From contig NZ_CP108364.1 in assembly GCF_035946055.1 (NCBI RefSeq), forward strand, positions 6,076,001 through 6,140,000: a stretch of 64,000 bases of DNA. Direction: 5' to 3'. Shown piece after piece: positions 38,965 to 48,351 of this stretch (position 1 is the stretch's first letter; each line of letters begins with the position of its first letter). The position numbers and the translations under genes are program-made. The notes under the pieces were generated by a model. That model saw nothing but the letters and a program-made list of their open reading frames with translations. It did no database searches and had not been told where the DNA came from. This DNA is from Streptomyces sp. NBC_01341 (lineage in GTDB: Bacteria > Actinomycetota > Actinomycetes > Streptomycetales > Streptomycetaceae).

Positions 38965-40647
38965 TCACGCGTCGTAGACGTCGGCCTTCCTCGGGGCGGC
39001 GTCCTGGACCAGCCCGCTGAGGATCATGGAGCGGTTGTCGAAGCGCTCGGTCGCGACGCCGTGTTCCTTCAGGACCTTCTTCGCGGCGGAGTGCACGACG
39101 CGCAGGACGGGGGTGGCCGCCCGCATGGCGTCGTCGGCCATGAACCGGTGGCCCCACGGCTTGGCCGCCCAGGCATGACGCAGACCGAAGGGCTCGGGCA
39201 GGACGATCTTGCCGCCCAGGTAGTCGAGCAGCGGCGGATACCAGGTGAGCGGGGCACGCAGCGCGAGCCTGACCACCTCGTCCGCCTTGACGAGCGGGAG
39301 CGCGATCTTGCGGGTCTCCCAGAACCGGACGGCCTTCTTGACCGTCTTGGTCGGTGCCTCCGGCTTGCTGAGGAAGAGGGAGTGGACGGGGCCCAGGGCG
39401 TGCCCCGTGACCTCGATCCGCAGGGTCTCGTGCAGCACCGTGACCGTGATCAGCATCGTGATCACGAGCTGGCCGTCCCACAGGGTGAACTGGACGCCCA
39501 GGTAATGGCGGTCGCCGCTGCCGAACTGCTGGTGATTGCAGATCCGCTGTATCTCGTGGGGCTTGACCTGGAAGGTGGCGACGTCCTCGCCCGCGGGCCG
39601 GGACACCGAGTCCGCGTTCTCGCCGACGGGTGAGACGACCCAGTGCTTGACGGACGGGGTCGGGAAGCCGCCGGTGTTCAGCGGGCCGCGCTCCAGCATC
39701 TTCAGCTGGTCGTGGATGGCGCGGACGACGTCCCAGCTGCGGAACTGGTGGATCTCCTTGGCCGGGTCCTCGGGGGCGAGTTCCTCGGCGAGCTGCCAGC
39801 TGCCCCAGCGTGTGCCCATGCCGAGGATGCCCTTGGGGCCCGCGTAGAAGACCGCGTTCGACTGCTGCTCGGCGGAGAGCTTCTCCAGACCCTGCCGCAG
39901 GGCCTCGCGAGCGGTCTCGTTGGGGTTCTTGGGCGCCGCCTCGGGGATCTTCGCGCTGACGCCGGCGCCGGAGAGGAGCCCTGCCCAGCGGGCGCGCAGA
40001 TCCCGCACGGAGGATTCCGCGATCCGCTTGGCCAGCAGCCAGCCGATCAGGGGCGCGACGGCGGCGGCACGCAGGTAGAGCGCCGGCAGCCCGGTGAGGG
40101 GCATGGCGATCAGGAAGACCGCGGCGAGGCCGCCGAACACGACGAGCAGAAGGCCGCCGAGGGCTTTGAAGAACGAGTCCTTGGACTTGTTGAGGGAGTC
40201 GCGCAGCCGGAAGGCGAGGACCCAGAAGAGCAGCCCGGGCAGGAAGACGATGCCGCACACGGCGGTGATCACGGTCAGTCTGGTGTCACGCGCCTTCCGC
40301 AGCCGGGTCGCGGAGAGGCAGTGCTCGACGACGGTCTGAGGGTCCGTGCCGAACGACTGGATGAGTGCCGCACGGTCGCCGCCGAGCATGCGTTCCTGAA
40401 CGGCCCTGGAGAACGCCTCGCCCAAATTGGGCTTGAAGTAGTCGGACTTGAACAGCTTCGACTCGCCCGGCTTCACCTCGGACTTGTGCCACTCGCTGTT
40501 GGCCTTCAGGATCTCCTTCACATCGCTGTCGCGGTACGCGGCCGAGGCGAGGGCGTTCGTCGCCACCGCCTGCGCGCCCGCACCCTGGAGCGGGATCTGC
40601 GCTCCGGGAGAGAAATCGAATCCGTCGTTGGCCACTGTCGCCCCCAC
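38965..40647 (-). CDS. Large membrane protein, unknown function
   Basis: A 560-residue protein. It begins with a soluble N-terminal domain (NDGFDFSPGAQIPLQGAGAQ ... LGEAFSRAVQERML), then three hydrophobic segments around residues 120-210 (LTVITAVCGIVFLPGLLFWVL, ALGGLLLVVFGGLAAVFLIAM, AAAVAPLIGWLLA), and a long cytoplasmic-looking domain with HQQFGSGDRHYLGVQF and SWDVVRAIHDQLKML blocks. No known catalytic motif is seen. It is transcribed leftward after the EF-G-like gene but separated from it by 144 bp. GTG 40647 or 40635 could be the start. Confidence 0.7.
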   Translation of the reverse strand: MGATVANDGFDFSPGAQIPLQGAGAQAVATNALASAAYRDSDVKEILKANSEWHKSEVKPGESKLFKSDYFKPNLGEAFSRAVQERMLGGDRAALIQSFGTDPQTVVEHCLSATRLRKARDTRLTVITAVCGIVFLPGLLFWVLAFRLRDSLNKSKDSFFKALGGLLLVVFGGLAAVFLIAMPLTGLPALYLRAAAVAPLIGWLLAKRIAESSVRDLRARWAGLLSGAGVSAKIPEAAPKNPNETAREALRQGLEKLSAEQQSNAVFYAGPKGILGMGTRWGSWQLAEELAPEDPAKEIHQFRSWDVVRAIHDQLKMLERGPLNTGGFPTPSVKHWVVSPVGENADSVSRPAGEDVATFQVKPHEIQRICNHQQFGSGDRHYLGVQFTLWDGQLVITMLITVTVLHETLRIEVTGHALGPVHSLFLSKPEAPTKTVKKAVRFWETRKIALPLVKADEVVRLALRAPLTWYPPLLDYLGGKIVLPEPFGLRHAWAAKPWGHRFMADDAMRAATPVLRVVHSAAKKVLKEHGVATERFDNRSMILSGLVQDAAPRKADVYDA

Positions 40648-40791
40648 TCGCCCGCACGGCCTGCCTCTGCGGCTGTTCCCAACTACCGGACGTCGCACAC
40701 CTTCTGAGCTGGGATCACAGCGTATCGCCATGGCCGGTCGGCTGCCCTCACGTTCTGCCGAGGGCGGCCGGAAGGCGTCATGTGCGGTCAG

Positions 40792-43017
40792 CTAGGCCAG
40801 GTTCGAGGTGTTTTCACCCGATGTGCGGAGGTGATCGGCGAGCTGGTGAGGCATGGGCTCGTGACGGGCGTACGCCCGGTCGAACCGGCCGGTGCCGTGC
40901 GTCAGCGAGCGGAGATCGACCGTGTACCCGCCGATCTCGATCTCCGGCACCTCGGCCCGCACGAGAGTTCTCCCCCCGGTCGCCTGCTCGGTCCCGACGA
41001 CGCGGCCGCGCCGGCCCGAGAGGTCGCCCATGACGGCTCCCACGTAGTCGTCGGGGACCAGGACCGACACCTCCGCGACGGGTTCCAGGAGTTCGACACG
41101 GGCCTCCGCGGCGGCCTCGCGCAGCGCCAGCGCGCCCGCGGCCTGGAAAGCGGCGTCGGAGGAGTCGACCGAATGCGCCTTCCCGTCGAGGAGGGTGACG
41201 CGCACGTCCACCAGAGGGTGCCCGGCGGCGACCCCGCGTGCCGCCTGGGCGCGTACCCCCTTCTCCACGGACGCGACGAACTGCCGGGGAACCGAGCCGC
41301 CGACCACCTTGTCGACGAACACGATCCCCGTACCGGGCGCCAGCGGCTCCACCTCGATCTCGCAGACGGCGTACTGGCCGTGGCCACCCGACTGCTTGAC
41401 GTGGCGTCCGCGTCCGGCGGAGCGTGCGGCGAACGTCTCGCGGAGCGGGACCCGGTGGGGCTCCGTGTCGACCTGTACGCCGTACCTGCTGCGCAGACGT
41501 TCCAGCGCGACGTCCGTGTGGGCCTCGCCCATGCACCACAGAACCACCTGGTGGGTGTCCGGGTTCCGCTCCAGGCGCAGGGTCGGATCCTCGGCGACGA
41601 GGCGGGACAGGCCCTGCGAGAGCTTGTCCTCGTCCGCCTTGCCGTGGGCCCGCACGGCAAGGGGCATCAGCGGATCCGGCATGGTCCACGGCTCCATCAG
41701 CAGCGGATCGCCGGTGGCGGAGAGCGTGTCACCGGTCTCCGCCCCGGTCAGCTTGGACACGCAGGCCAGGTCTCCCGCCGCGCAGCTGTCCAGGGGGCGC
41801 TGCTGCTTCCCGAAGGGCGCCGTGAGCGCCCCGACGCGTACGTCGGCCTCGTGGCGGGGGCGCGGGCCGCCCGCGGGATCGGTGAGGCCGTGGCCGCACA
41901 CGTGCACGGTCTCGTCGGGGCGCAGGGTGCCGGAGAAGACGCGGACGAGGGAGATCCGCCCCACGTAGGGGTCGGAAGCGGTCTTCACGACCTCGGCGAC
42001 CAGGGGCGCCTGCGGATCGCAGACCGGAGCGGCGCGAACGGTGCCGTCCGGACCGGTGACGGCGGGTACCACGCGCTCCGGCGGCGCGGGGAACCCGGCG
42101 GTGATCAGGTCCAGCAGTTCCACCGTGCCGATCCCCTGACGGGCGCCCGCGGCAGCCGGGGCCGCGGTGAGGACGGGGTGGAAGGACCCGCTCGCGACAG
42201 CCCGGCGCAGGTCGCGGACGAGCGTCGCGGTGTCGATCTCAACGCCGCCGAGGTAGCGGTCCATCAGCGTCTCGTCCTCGCTCTCGGCGATGATCCCCTC
42301 GATGAGCCGGGCACGGGCCCTCAGGAGCGGCCCCCGCTGCTCCCCGTCGGGCGGCATCTCGCGCCGCTCCCCCGAGGAGTAGTCGAAGACACGCCCGGTG
42401 AGGAGTCCGGTGAGCCCGGTGAGCGGGGCGCGCCCGTCCGGGCCCTCGGGGCCCTCCACCGGCAGATACAGCGGGAGCACGGCGTCGGGGTCGCCCCTCC
42501 CGAGGACCCGCCCGCAGAGCCGTGTCAGCTCGTCGAAGGGGGTGCGCGCGGTGTCCAGGTGCGTGACGACGACCGCCCTCGGCATCCCGACCGCCGCGCA
42601 CTCCTCCCAGAGCGCCCGGGCCGTACCCGCCACGGCGTCCGCCTCCTGCGCGGCCGAGATCACGAAGAGGGCCGCGTCCGCCGCGCGCAGACCGGCCCTC
42701 AGTTCCCCGACGAAGTCCGCGTAGCCGGGCGTGTCCAGGAGATTGATCCGGCAGCCCGCCCAGTCCACCGGGACCAGCGAGAGCTGTACGGAGCGCCCGG
42801 TGCGCCGCTCCACCTCGTCGTGGTCGGACACGGTGGCCCCGTCCTCGACCCGGCCGGCCCGGTTGACGGCTCCGGCCGTGAGCGCGAGGGCCTCGACCAG
42901 CGTGGTCTTGCCCGAGCCGCTGTGGCCGACCAGCACGACGTTCCGTACGGAACCGGGCGGGCCGGCCGACGTCGCCCTGCCGGCGGCCCCGGGGTGCGTG
43001 TGTGTCCTGTCGCCCAT
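40792..43017 (-). CDS. EF-G-like translational GTPase (EF-G2)
   Basis: A 741-residue protein with full EF-G domain architecture. G1 is GHSGSGKT (residues 31-38) and G3 is DTPGYADF. G4 reads THLD in place of NKxD, and the G2 switch-I segment is GRSVQLS in place of RGITI. Domain IV has EVEPL...SGGHGQYA and the C-terminal domain V VLVPDDYVGAVMGDLSGRRGRV is well preserved. These changes are characteristic of EF-G2 paralogues, whose role (translocation, recycling or stress) differs from EF-G1. GGGAGG precedes ATG 43017. It is divergent from pgsA. Confidence 0.88.
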   Translation of the reverse strand: MGDRTHTHPGAAGRATSAGPPGSVRNVVLVGHSGSGKTTLVEALALTAGAVNRAGRVEDGATVSDHDEVERRTGRSVQLSLVPVDWAGCRINLLDTPGYADFVGELRAGLRAADAALFVISAAQEADAVAGTARALWEECAAVGMPRAVVVTHLDTARTPFDELTRLCGRVLGRGDPDAVLPLYLPVEGPEGPDGRAPLTGLTGLLTGRVFDYSSGERREMPPDGEQRGPLLRARARLIEGIIAESEDETLMDRYLGGVEIDTATLVRDLRRAVASGSFHPVLTAAPAAAGARQGIGTVELLDLITAGFPAPPERVVPAVTGPDGTVRAAPVCDPQAPLVAEVVKTASDPYVGRISLVRVFSGTLRPDETVHVCGHGLTDPAGGPRPRHEADVRVGALTAPFGKQQRPLDSCAAGDLACVSKLTGAETGDTLSATGDPLLMEPWTMPDPLMPLAVRAHGKADEDKLSQGLSRLVAEDPTLRLERNPDTHQVVLWCMGEAHTDVALERLRSRYGVQVDTEPHRVPLRETFAARSAGRGRHVKQSGGHGQYAVCEIEVEPLAPGTGIVFVDKVVGGSVPRQFVASVEKGVRAQAARGVAAGHPLVDVRVTLLDGKAHSVDSSDAAFQAAGALALREAAAEARVELLEPVAEVSVLVPDDYVGAVMGDLSGRRGRVVGTEQATGGRTLVRAEVPEIEIGGYTVDLRSLTHGTGRFDRAYARHEPMPHQLADHLRTSGENTSNLA

Positions 43018-43285
43018 GACGCGTGCCTCCCGATCGGCGGCGCGATACCGCGAGAACTGGGAGCGGACGACCGGGAGCCGCCGCGGCGGCTTCGGCGACG
43101 CCCGCGGTCATTCGAGCTTCGCACCGGTGGCGTACCCCGTCCATACGTCGCGTACCGCGCGGCGGGACATCCGGGAGAACCGGCGGGACGGGGTGCCCCG
43201 CCGTTGCCCGGCACGGCTCGTGACTACGATGGTGCGGCCGGTGGCCGAAGTGGCCACGCGGCGCCCACCGAACCTCGGGAAGGCC

Positions 43286-43969
43286 ATGCTGAACAAGTAC
43301 GCGCGTGCATTTTTTACGCGTGTCCTCACACCGTTCGCCGCTCTGCTGCTCCGCCTCGGGGTCAGCCCCGACGCGGTCACACTCGTCGGCACGGCCGGAG
43401 TGATGGCAGGTGCGCTGGTCTTCTTCCCGATGGGGGAGTTCTTCTGGGGCACGATCGTGATCACGGTCTTCGTCTTCTCCGACCTGGTCGACGGCAACAT
43501 GGCCCGCCAGGCCGGGATCTCCAGCCGGTGGGGCGCGTTCCTCGACTCGACGCTCGACCGGGTGGCGGACGGGGCGATCTTCGCCGGGTTCGCGCTCTGG
43601 TACGCGGGCAGCGGCGACGACAACGTGCTGTGCGCGGTCGCGATCTTCTGCCTGGCCAGCGGCCAGGTGGTCTCGTACACCAAGGCCCGGGGCGAGTCGA
43701 TCGGGCTTCCGGTCGCGGTGAACGGCCTGGTGGAGCGCGCCGAGCGGCTGGTGATCTCGCTGGTCGCCGCCGGGCTCGCCGGTCTGCACGCCTTCGGGGT
43801 CCCGGGAATCCAGATCCTGCTGCCGATCGCGCTGTGGGCCGTCGCCGCGGGCAGCCTGGTGACGCTGGTCCAGCGGGTGGTGACCGTGCGCCGGGAGTCG
43901 GCCGAGGCGGACGCCGCAGCGGCCGTCCAGGACGGGCCCGCCGAACGCGGGAGCGGGACAGCACAGTGA
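43286..43969 (+). CDS. pgsA: Phosphatidylinositol phosphate synthase (CDP-alcohol phosphotransferase)
   Basis: A 227-residue integral membrane enzyme that joins CDP-diacylglycerol to inositol-1-phosphate in actinobacterial phosphatidylinositol synthesis. The full CDP-alcohol motif is present: Asp66, Asp69-Gly70, Ala73-Arg74, Gly83, Asp87 and Asp91. Six helices are predicted. The choice of inositol phosphate over glycerol phosphate rests on the adjacent acyltransferase and PimA-type genes. It overlaps the next gene by GTGA. GGGAAGG precedes ATG 43286. Confidence 0.9.
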   Translation: MLNKYARAFFTRVLTPFAALLLRLGVSPDAVTLVGTAGVMAGALVFFPMGEFFWGTIVITVFVFSDLVDGNMARQAGISSRWGAFLDSTLDRVADGAIFAGFALWYAGSGDDNVLCAVAIFCLASGQVVSYTKARGESIGLPVAVNGLVERAERLVISLVAAGLAGLHAFGVPGIQILLPIALWAVAAGSLVTLVQRVVTVRRESAEADAAAAVQDGPAERGSGTAQ

Positions 43970-44889
43970 CCGGCACCGCGTCCGACCTGAGGGGACGGCT
44001 GACCGACGGGCTCTACGGGCTCGGCTGGGGCGCCGTCAAGAAGCTTCCCGAGCCGGCGGCCACCGCACTCTTCCGGACCCTGGCCGACCAGGTGTGGAAG
44101 CGGCGCGGCAAGTCCGTCCTGCGTCTGGAGTCGAACCTCGTGAGGGTGGTTCCCGACGCGGACGCCGCCAGGCTCGCAGAGCTCTCGAAGGCCGGCATGC
44201 GCTCGTACATGCGCTACTGGATGGAGTCCTTCCGGCTCCCGACCTGGAGTCCGCAGCGGATCAAGGAATCCATCGACGTCCACGACGCCCACCGGCTGAC
44301 GGAGGGCCTGGACGCGGGCCGGGGCGTCGTGCTGGCGCTGCCGCACCTGGGGAACTGGGACCTGGCGGGAGCGTGGGTCACCACCGACCTCAAGGTGCCG
44401 TTCACGACGGTCGCGGAGCGGCTCAAGCCTGAGACCCTCTACGACCGCTTCGTGGCCTACCGCCAGGGGCTGGGCATGGAGGTCCTCCCGCACGAGGGGG
44501 GTGCCGCCTTCGGGACGCTGGCGCGCCGGCTCCGCTCCGGCGGCCTGGTCTGCCTGGTCGCCGACCGGGACCTGTCGGCCTCCGGCGTCGAGGTCGACTT
44601 CTTCGGCGACACCGCGCGCATGCCCGCCGGTCCCGCCCTGCTGGCGCAGCAGACGGGAGCGCTGCTGCTTCCCGTCACCCTCTGGTACGACGGCACCCCG
44701 GTGATGCGGGCCCGTGTGCACCCGCCGGTCGCCGTACCGGAGTCGGGTACCCGCGCGGAGAAGACGGCCTCGATGACACAGGCGCTGGCCGACGTCTTCG
44801 CCGGCGGGATCGCCGAGCACCCGGAGGACTGGCACATGCTGCAGCGGCTCTGGCTCTCCGATCTGGAACCCCAGGGGGGAACGCCGTGA
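43966..44889 (+). CDS. Phosphatidylinositol mannoside acyltransferase (PatA/HtrB-like)
   Basis: A 307-residue LpxL/HtrB-family acyltransferase. The HX4D catalytic box is PHLGNWD (about residue 126), and RDLSASGVEVDFFG is the conserved downstream segment. By position between pgsA and a PimA-type gene, and by family, it should acylate the mannose of phosphatidylinositol mannosides at the membrane. The GTG start overlaps pgsA by four bases, and its own end overlaps the next GTG at 44886, so the three genes form one coupled operon. Confidence 0.9.
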   Translation: MTGTASDLRGRLTDGLYGLGWGAVKKLPEPAATALFRTLADQVWKRRGKSVLRLESNLVRVVPDADAARLAELSKAGMRSYMRYWMESFRLPTWSPQRIKESIDVHDAHRLTEGLDAGRGVVLALPHLGNWDLAGAWVTTDLKVPFTTVAERLKPETLYDRFVAYRQGLGMEVLPHEGGAAFGTLARRLRSGGLVCLVADRDLSASGVEVDFFGDTARMPAGPALLAQQTGALLLPVTLWYDGTPVMRARVHPPVAVPESGTRAEKTASMTQALADVFAGGIAEHPEDWHMLQRLWLSDLEPQGGTP

Positions 44890-46046
44890 AGATCGGCATC
44901 GTCTGCCCGTACTCCTGGGACGTCCCGGGCGGTGTGCAGTTCCACATCCGCGACCTCGCCGAGCACCTCATCCGCCTCGGACACGACGTCTCGGTTCTGG
45001 CCCCCGCCGACGACGACACCCCGCTGCCGCACTACGTCGTCTCCGCGGGCCGGGCGGTGCCCGTCCCGTACAACGGCTCCGTCGCCCGGCTCAACTTCGG
45101 TTTCCTGTCCGCGGCGCGAGTCCGGCGCTGGCTGAACGACGGTACCTTCGACGTCATCCACATCCACGAGCCCACCTCGCCCTCGCTGGGCCTGCTCACC
45201 TGCTGGGCGGCGCGGGGGCCGATCGTGGCCACCTTCCACACGTCCAATCCACGCTCCCGCGCCATGATCGCGGCGTATCCGATCCTGCAGCCGGCCCTGG
45301 AGAAGATCAGCGCCCGCATCGCGGTGAGCGAGTACGCGCGGCGCACCCTGGTCGAGCACCTCGGCGGTGACGCGGTGGTCATCCCCAACGGCGTCGACGT
45401 CGACTTCTTCGCCGGAGCCGAGCCGAAGGCCGAGTGGCAGGGCGGCACGCTCGGCTTCATAGGGCGGATCGACGAGCCCCGCAAGGGGCTGCCCGTCCTC
45501 ATGAAGGCACTCCCGGCGATCCTCGCGGCCCGCCCGGAGACCCTGCTGCTGGTCGCAGGACGGGGCGACGAGGAGGAGGCCGTCGCCTCGCTGCCGAAGG
45601 AGATGCGCGGCCGCGTCGAATTCCTCGGCATGGTGAGCGACGAGGACAAGGCACGGCTGCTGCGCAGCGTCGACGTCTACGTCGCCCCGAACACCGGCGG
45701 TGAGAGCTTCGGCATCATCCTCGTCGAGGCGCTCTCGGCGGGGGCGCCCGTACTCGCCAGTGACCTCGACGCCTTCGCCCAGGTCCTCGACCAGGGCGCC
45801 GCGGGCGACCTGTTCGCCAACGAGGACGCGGGCGCGCTGGCGACGGCGGCGATCCGGCTCCTCGGTGACCCGGAACGGCGCGCCGGGCTCCGGGAGCGGG
45901 GCAGCGCGCACGTGCGCCGCTTCGACTGGGCCACGGTGGGCGCGGACATCCTGGCCGTGTACGAGACGGTCACGGACGGCGCCGCGGCCGTCGCCACCGA
46001 CGAACGCTCCGGACTGCGTGCGCGCTTCGGTCTCGCCCGGGACTGA
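44886..46046 (+). CDS. pimA: PimA-like GT4 mannosyltransferase
   Basis: A 386-residue GT-B fold glycosyltransferase. The N-terminal domain opens with IGIVCPYSWDVPGGVQFHI (glycine loop); the C-terminal domain has GFIGRIDEPRKGLPVL and the EX7E motif GGESFGIILVEALSAG, which binds the GDP-mannose donor. It would transfer the first mannose to phosphatidylinositol. The GTG start overlaps the preceding acyltransferase stop by four bases. Its homologue sits at the same place in mycobacteria (Rv2610c). Confidence 0.9.
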   Translation: MKIGIVCPYSWDVPGGVQFHIRDLAEHLIRLGHDVSVLAPADDDTPLPHYVVSAGRAVPVPYNGSVARLNFGFLSAARVRRWLNDGTFDVIHIHEPTSPSLGLLTCWAARGPIVATFHTSNPRSRAMIAAYPILQPALEKISARIAVSEYARRTLVEHLGGDAVVIPNGVDVDFFAGAEPKAEWQGGTLGFIGRIDEPRKGLPVLMKALPAILAARPETLLLVAGRGDEEEAVASLPKEMRGRVEFLGMVSDEDKARLLRSVDVYVAPNTGGESFGIILVEALSAGAPVLASDLDAFAQVLDQGAAGDLFANEDAGALATAAIRLLGDPERRAGLRERGSAHVRRFDWATVGADILAVYETVTDGAAAVATDERSGLRARFGLARD

Positions 46047-46110
46047 GCCGGGGGCGTGAGGCGGTACCGGCCGGATCCGGCGGACGCCGCCGACGGTAGC
46101 CTTGCCGCCC

Positions 46111-46656
46111 GTGATCGAAATCCTCATCTGGACCGTCGTCGCGCTCGTCGCGATCGGCCTGTACCTGAGCTGGACCGCCGGGCGGCTCGACCGGCTCCAC
46201 GCCCGTATCGACGCGGCACGCGCGGCGCTGGACGCCCAGTTGCTGCGCCGCGCCTCGGTCACCCAGGAGCTGGCCACGGCCGGTGTCCTGGACCCCGCGG
46301 CGTCGATCGTGCTGTACGAGGCCGCGCACGCGGCCCGGCAGGCGGAGGAGGAGCAGCGCGAGGTCGCCGAGAGCGAGCTGAGCACCGCCCTGCGCGCCGT
46401 GTTCGGCGAGTCCGCGCAGGTCGAGGCGGTGAAGGAGTTCCCCGGCGGCGAGGACGCGGCGAAGGAACTGGGCGCCGCCGTGCGCCGGGTACCGATGGCG
46501 CGCCGCTTCCACAACGACGCAGTGCGCGCCGCCCGCGCGCTGCGCAGGCACCGGACGGTGCGGCTGTTCAGGCTCGCCGGCCACGCGGCCTTCCCGCTCG
46601 CGTTCGAGATGGACGACGAGCCGCCGGTGGCTCTGGCCGACCGTCCCGGAAGCTGA
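46111..46656 (+). CDS. Membrane-anchored coiled protein, unknown (LemA-like shape)
   Basis: A 181-residue protein with one N-terminal helix (IEILIWTVVALVAIGLYLSW) followed by a long amphipathic, coiled-coil-like stretch (RLDRLHARIDAARAALDAQ ... AARQAEEEQREVAESE). The layout recalls LemA but no signature is present. The GTG at 46111 lies eight bases after TAGCCT, a possible -10 box for a leaderless mRNA; a TTG at 46102 is an alternative. It lies 64 bp downstream of pimA. Confidence 0.75.
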   Translation: MIEILIWTVVALVAIGLYLSWTAGRLDRLHARIDAARAALDAQLLRRASVTQELATAGVLDPAASIVLYEAAHAARQAEEEQREVAESELSTALRAVFGESAQVEAVKEFPGGEDAAKELGAAVRRVPMARRFHNDAVRAARALRRHRTVRLFRLAGHAAFPLAFEMDDEPPVALADRPGS

Positions 46657-46769
46657 GAGGGACGCGGAACGATCCACGCGCTGCCCATTGGCCCTTGCTG
46701 TGGACCGGTCCCGGAGCGTTTGCTCGGATCTGCAGCATTCCGAGTCTTTCACCCCAGTGAGGTCGATCC

Positions 46770-47690
46770 GTGTCCACGCTTCCCAGCACCCCGCAGTCCG
46801 CCGAGACCCCGGCCACCGGCACCGCCCGCGTCAAGCGCGGCATGGCCGAGCAGCTCAAGGGCGGCGTGATCATGGACGTCGTCGACGCCGCGCAGGCGAA
46901 GATCGCCGAGGACGCGGGCGCCGTGGCCGTCATGGCACTGGAGCGGGTGCCCGCCGACATCCGCAAGGACGGCGGCGTGGCCCGGATGTCCGACCCCAAC
47001 ATGATCGAAGAGATCATCGAGGCCGTCTCCATCCCCGTCATGGCCAAGTCCCGCATCGGCCACTTCGTCGAGGCCCAGGTGCTCCAGTCCCTCGGCGTCG
47101 ACTACATCGACGAGTCCGAGGTCCTCACCCCGGCCGACGAGGTCAACCACAGCGACAAGTTCGCCTTCACCACCCCGTTCGTGTGCGGCGCCACCAACCT
47201 GGGCGAGGCCCTGCGCCGCATCGCCGAGGGCGCGGCCATGATCCGCTCCAAGGGTGAGGCCGGCACCGGCAACGTCGTCGAGGCGGTCCGCCACCTGCGC
47301 CAGATCAAGAACGAGATCGCCCGGCTCCGCGGCTTCGACAACAACGAGCTGTACGCCGCCGCCAAGGACCTCCGCGCCCCGTACGAGCTGGTCAAGGAGG
47401 TCGCCGAGCTCGGCAAGCTGCCCGTCGTCCTGTTCTCCGCCGGCGGTGTCGCCACCCCCGCGGACGCGGCCCTGATGCGTCAGCTCGGAGCCGAGGGCGT
47501 CTTCGTCGGCTCCGGCATCTTCAAGTCCGGCGACCCGGCCAAGCGCGCCGCGGCCATCGTGAAGGCCACCACCTTCTACGACGACCCGAAGATCATCGCG
47601 GACGCCTCACGCAACCTCGGCGAGGCCATGGTCGGCATCAACTGCGACACGCTGCCCGAGGCCGAGCGCTACGCCAACCGCGGCTGGTAA
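46770..47690 (+). CDS. pdxS: Pyridoxal 5'-phosphate synthase, lyase subunit
   Basis: A 306-residue TIM-barrel enzyme that, with PdxT, makes pyridoxal phosphate from ribose-5-phosphate, glyceraldehyde-3-phosphate and ammonia. The Lys that binds the pentose is in VMAKSRIGHFVEAQ and the second is in IRSKGEAGTGNVVEAV; the start RVKRGMAEQLKGGVIMDVV is family-typical. GTG 46770 follows GAGG. pdxT begins 7 bp after its stop. Confidence 0.97.
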   Translation: MSTLPSTPQSAETPATGTARVKRGMAEQLKGGVIMDVVDAAQAKIAEDAGAVAVMALERVPADIRKDGGVARMSDPNMIEEIIEAVSIPVMAKSRIGHFVEAQVLQSLGVDYIDESEVLTPADEVNHSDKFAFTTPFVCGATNLGEALRRIAEGAAMIRSKGEAGTGNVVEAVRHLRQIKNEIARLRGFDNNELYAAAKDLRAPYELVKEVAELGKLPVVLFSAGGVATPADAALMRQLGAEGVFVGSGIFKSGDPAKRAAAIVKATTFYDDPKIIADASRNLGEAMVGINCDTLPEAERYANRGW

Positions 47691-47696
47691 GCACCG

Positions 47697-48290
47697 ATGA
47701 ACGACACCCCTGTCATCGGAGTCCTGGCTCTGCAGGGCGACGTACGGGAGCACCTGACGGCCCTGGCCATGGCGGACGCGCTGGCCAGGCCGGTCCGGCG
47801 CCCCGAGGAGCTCGCCGAGGTCGACGGGCTGGTCATACCCGGTGGTGAGTCCACCACCATGTCCAAGCTCGCCGTGCTCTTCGGCATGATGGAACCGCTG
47901 CGCGAGCGGGTCGCCGCCGGGATGCCGGTCTACGGCACCTGCGCCGGGATGATCCTGCTCGCCGACAAGATCCTCGACCCGCGCGCGGGCCAGGAGACCG
48001 TCGGCGGCATCGAGATGATCGTGCGCCGTAACGCTTTCGGGCGGCAGAACGAGTCCTTCGAGGCGGCCGTCGAGGTCGACGGAGTGCCCGGCGGCCCGGT
48101 CGACGGCGTCTTCATCCGGGCCCCCTGGGTGGAGTCCGTGGGTGCAGGAGCCGAGGTCCTCGCGACGCACGGCGGCCATATCGTGGCCGTACGCCAGGGA
48201 AACGCCCTGGCGACCTCGTTCCACCCGGAACTGACCGGGGACCATCGCCTGCACGCTTTCTTCACCGACATGGTGCGCGCCGTGGGCTGA
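47697..48290 (+). CDS. pdxT: Pyridoxal 5'-phosphate synthase, glutaminase subunit
   Basis: A 197-residue class-I glutamine amidotransferase that supplies ammonia to PdxS. The catalytic Cys is in YGTCAGMILL, the oxyanion loop in PGGESTTMSKL, and the His-Glu pair in SFHPELTG. It forms the operon pdxS-pdxT with a 6-bp gap. Confidence 0.97.
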   Translation: MNDTPVIGVLALQGDVREHLTALAMADALARPVRRPEELAEVDGLVIPGGESTTMSKLAVLFGMMEPLRERVAAGMPVYGTCAGMILLADKILDPRAGQETVGGIEMIVRRNAFGRQNESFEAAVEVDGVPGGPVDGVFIRAPWVESVGAGAEVLATHGGHIVAVRQGNALATSFHPELTGDHRLHAFFTDMVRAVG

Positions 48291-48351
48291 TCCGATCCCG
48301 GTAGGATCTCTCGGGTTCGGATCGATTTTGGTGACGCGAAGGAGAAGGCAG

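Noticed and set aside
40780..43965. Upstream extension of the acyltransferase frame to 1369 codons
   Set aside because: It is the antisense of the EF-G2 gene and passes through pgsA; the GTG at 43966 has the right overlap and homology start.
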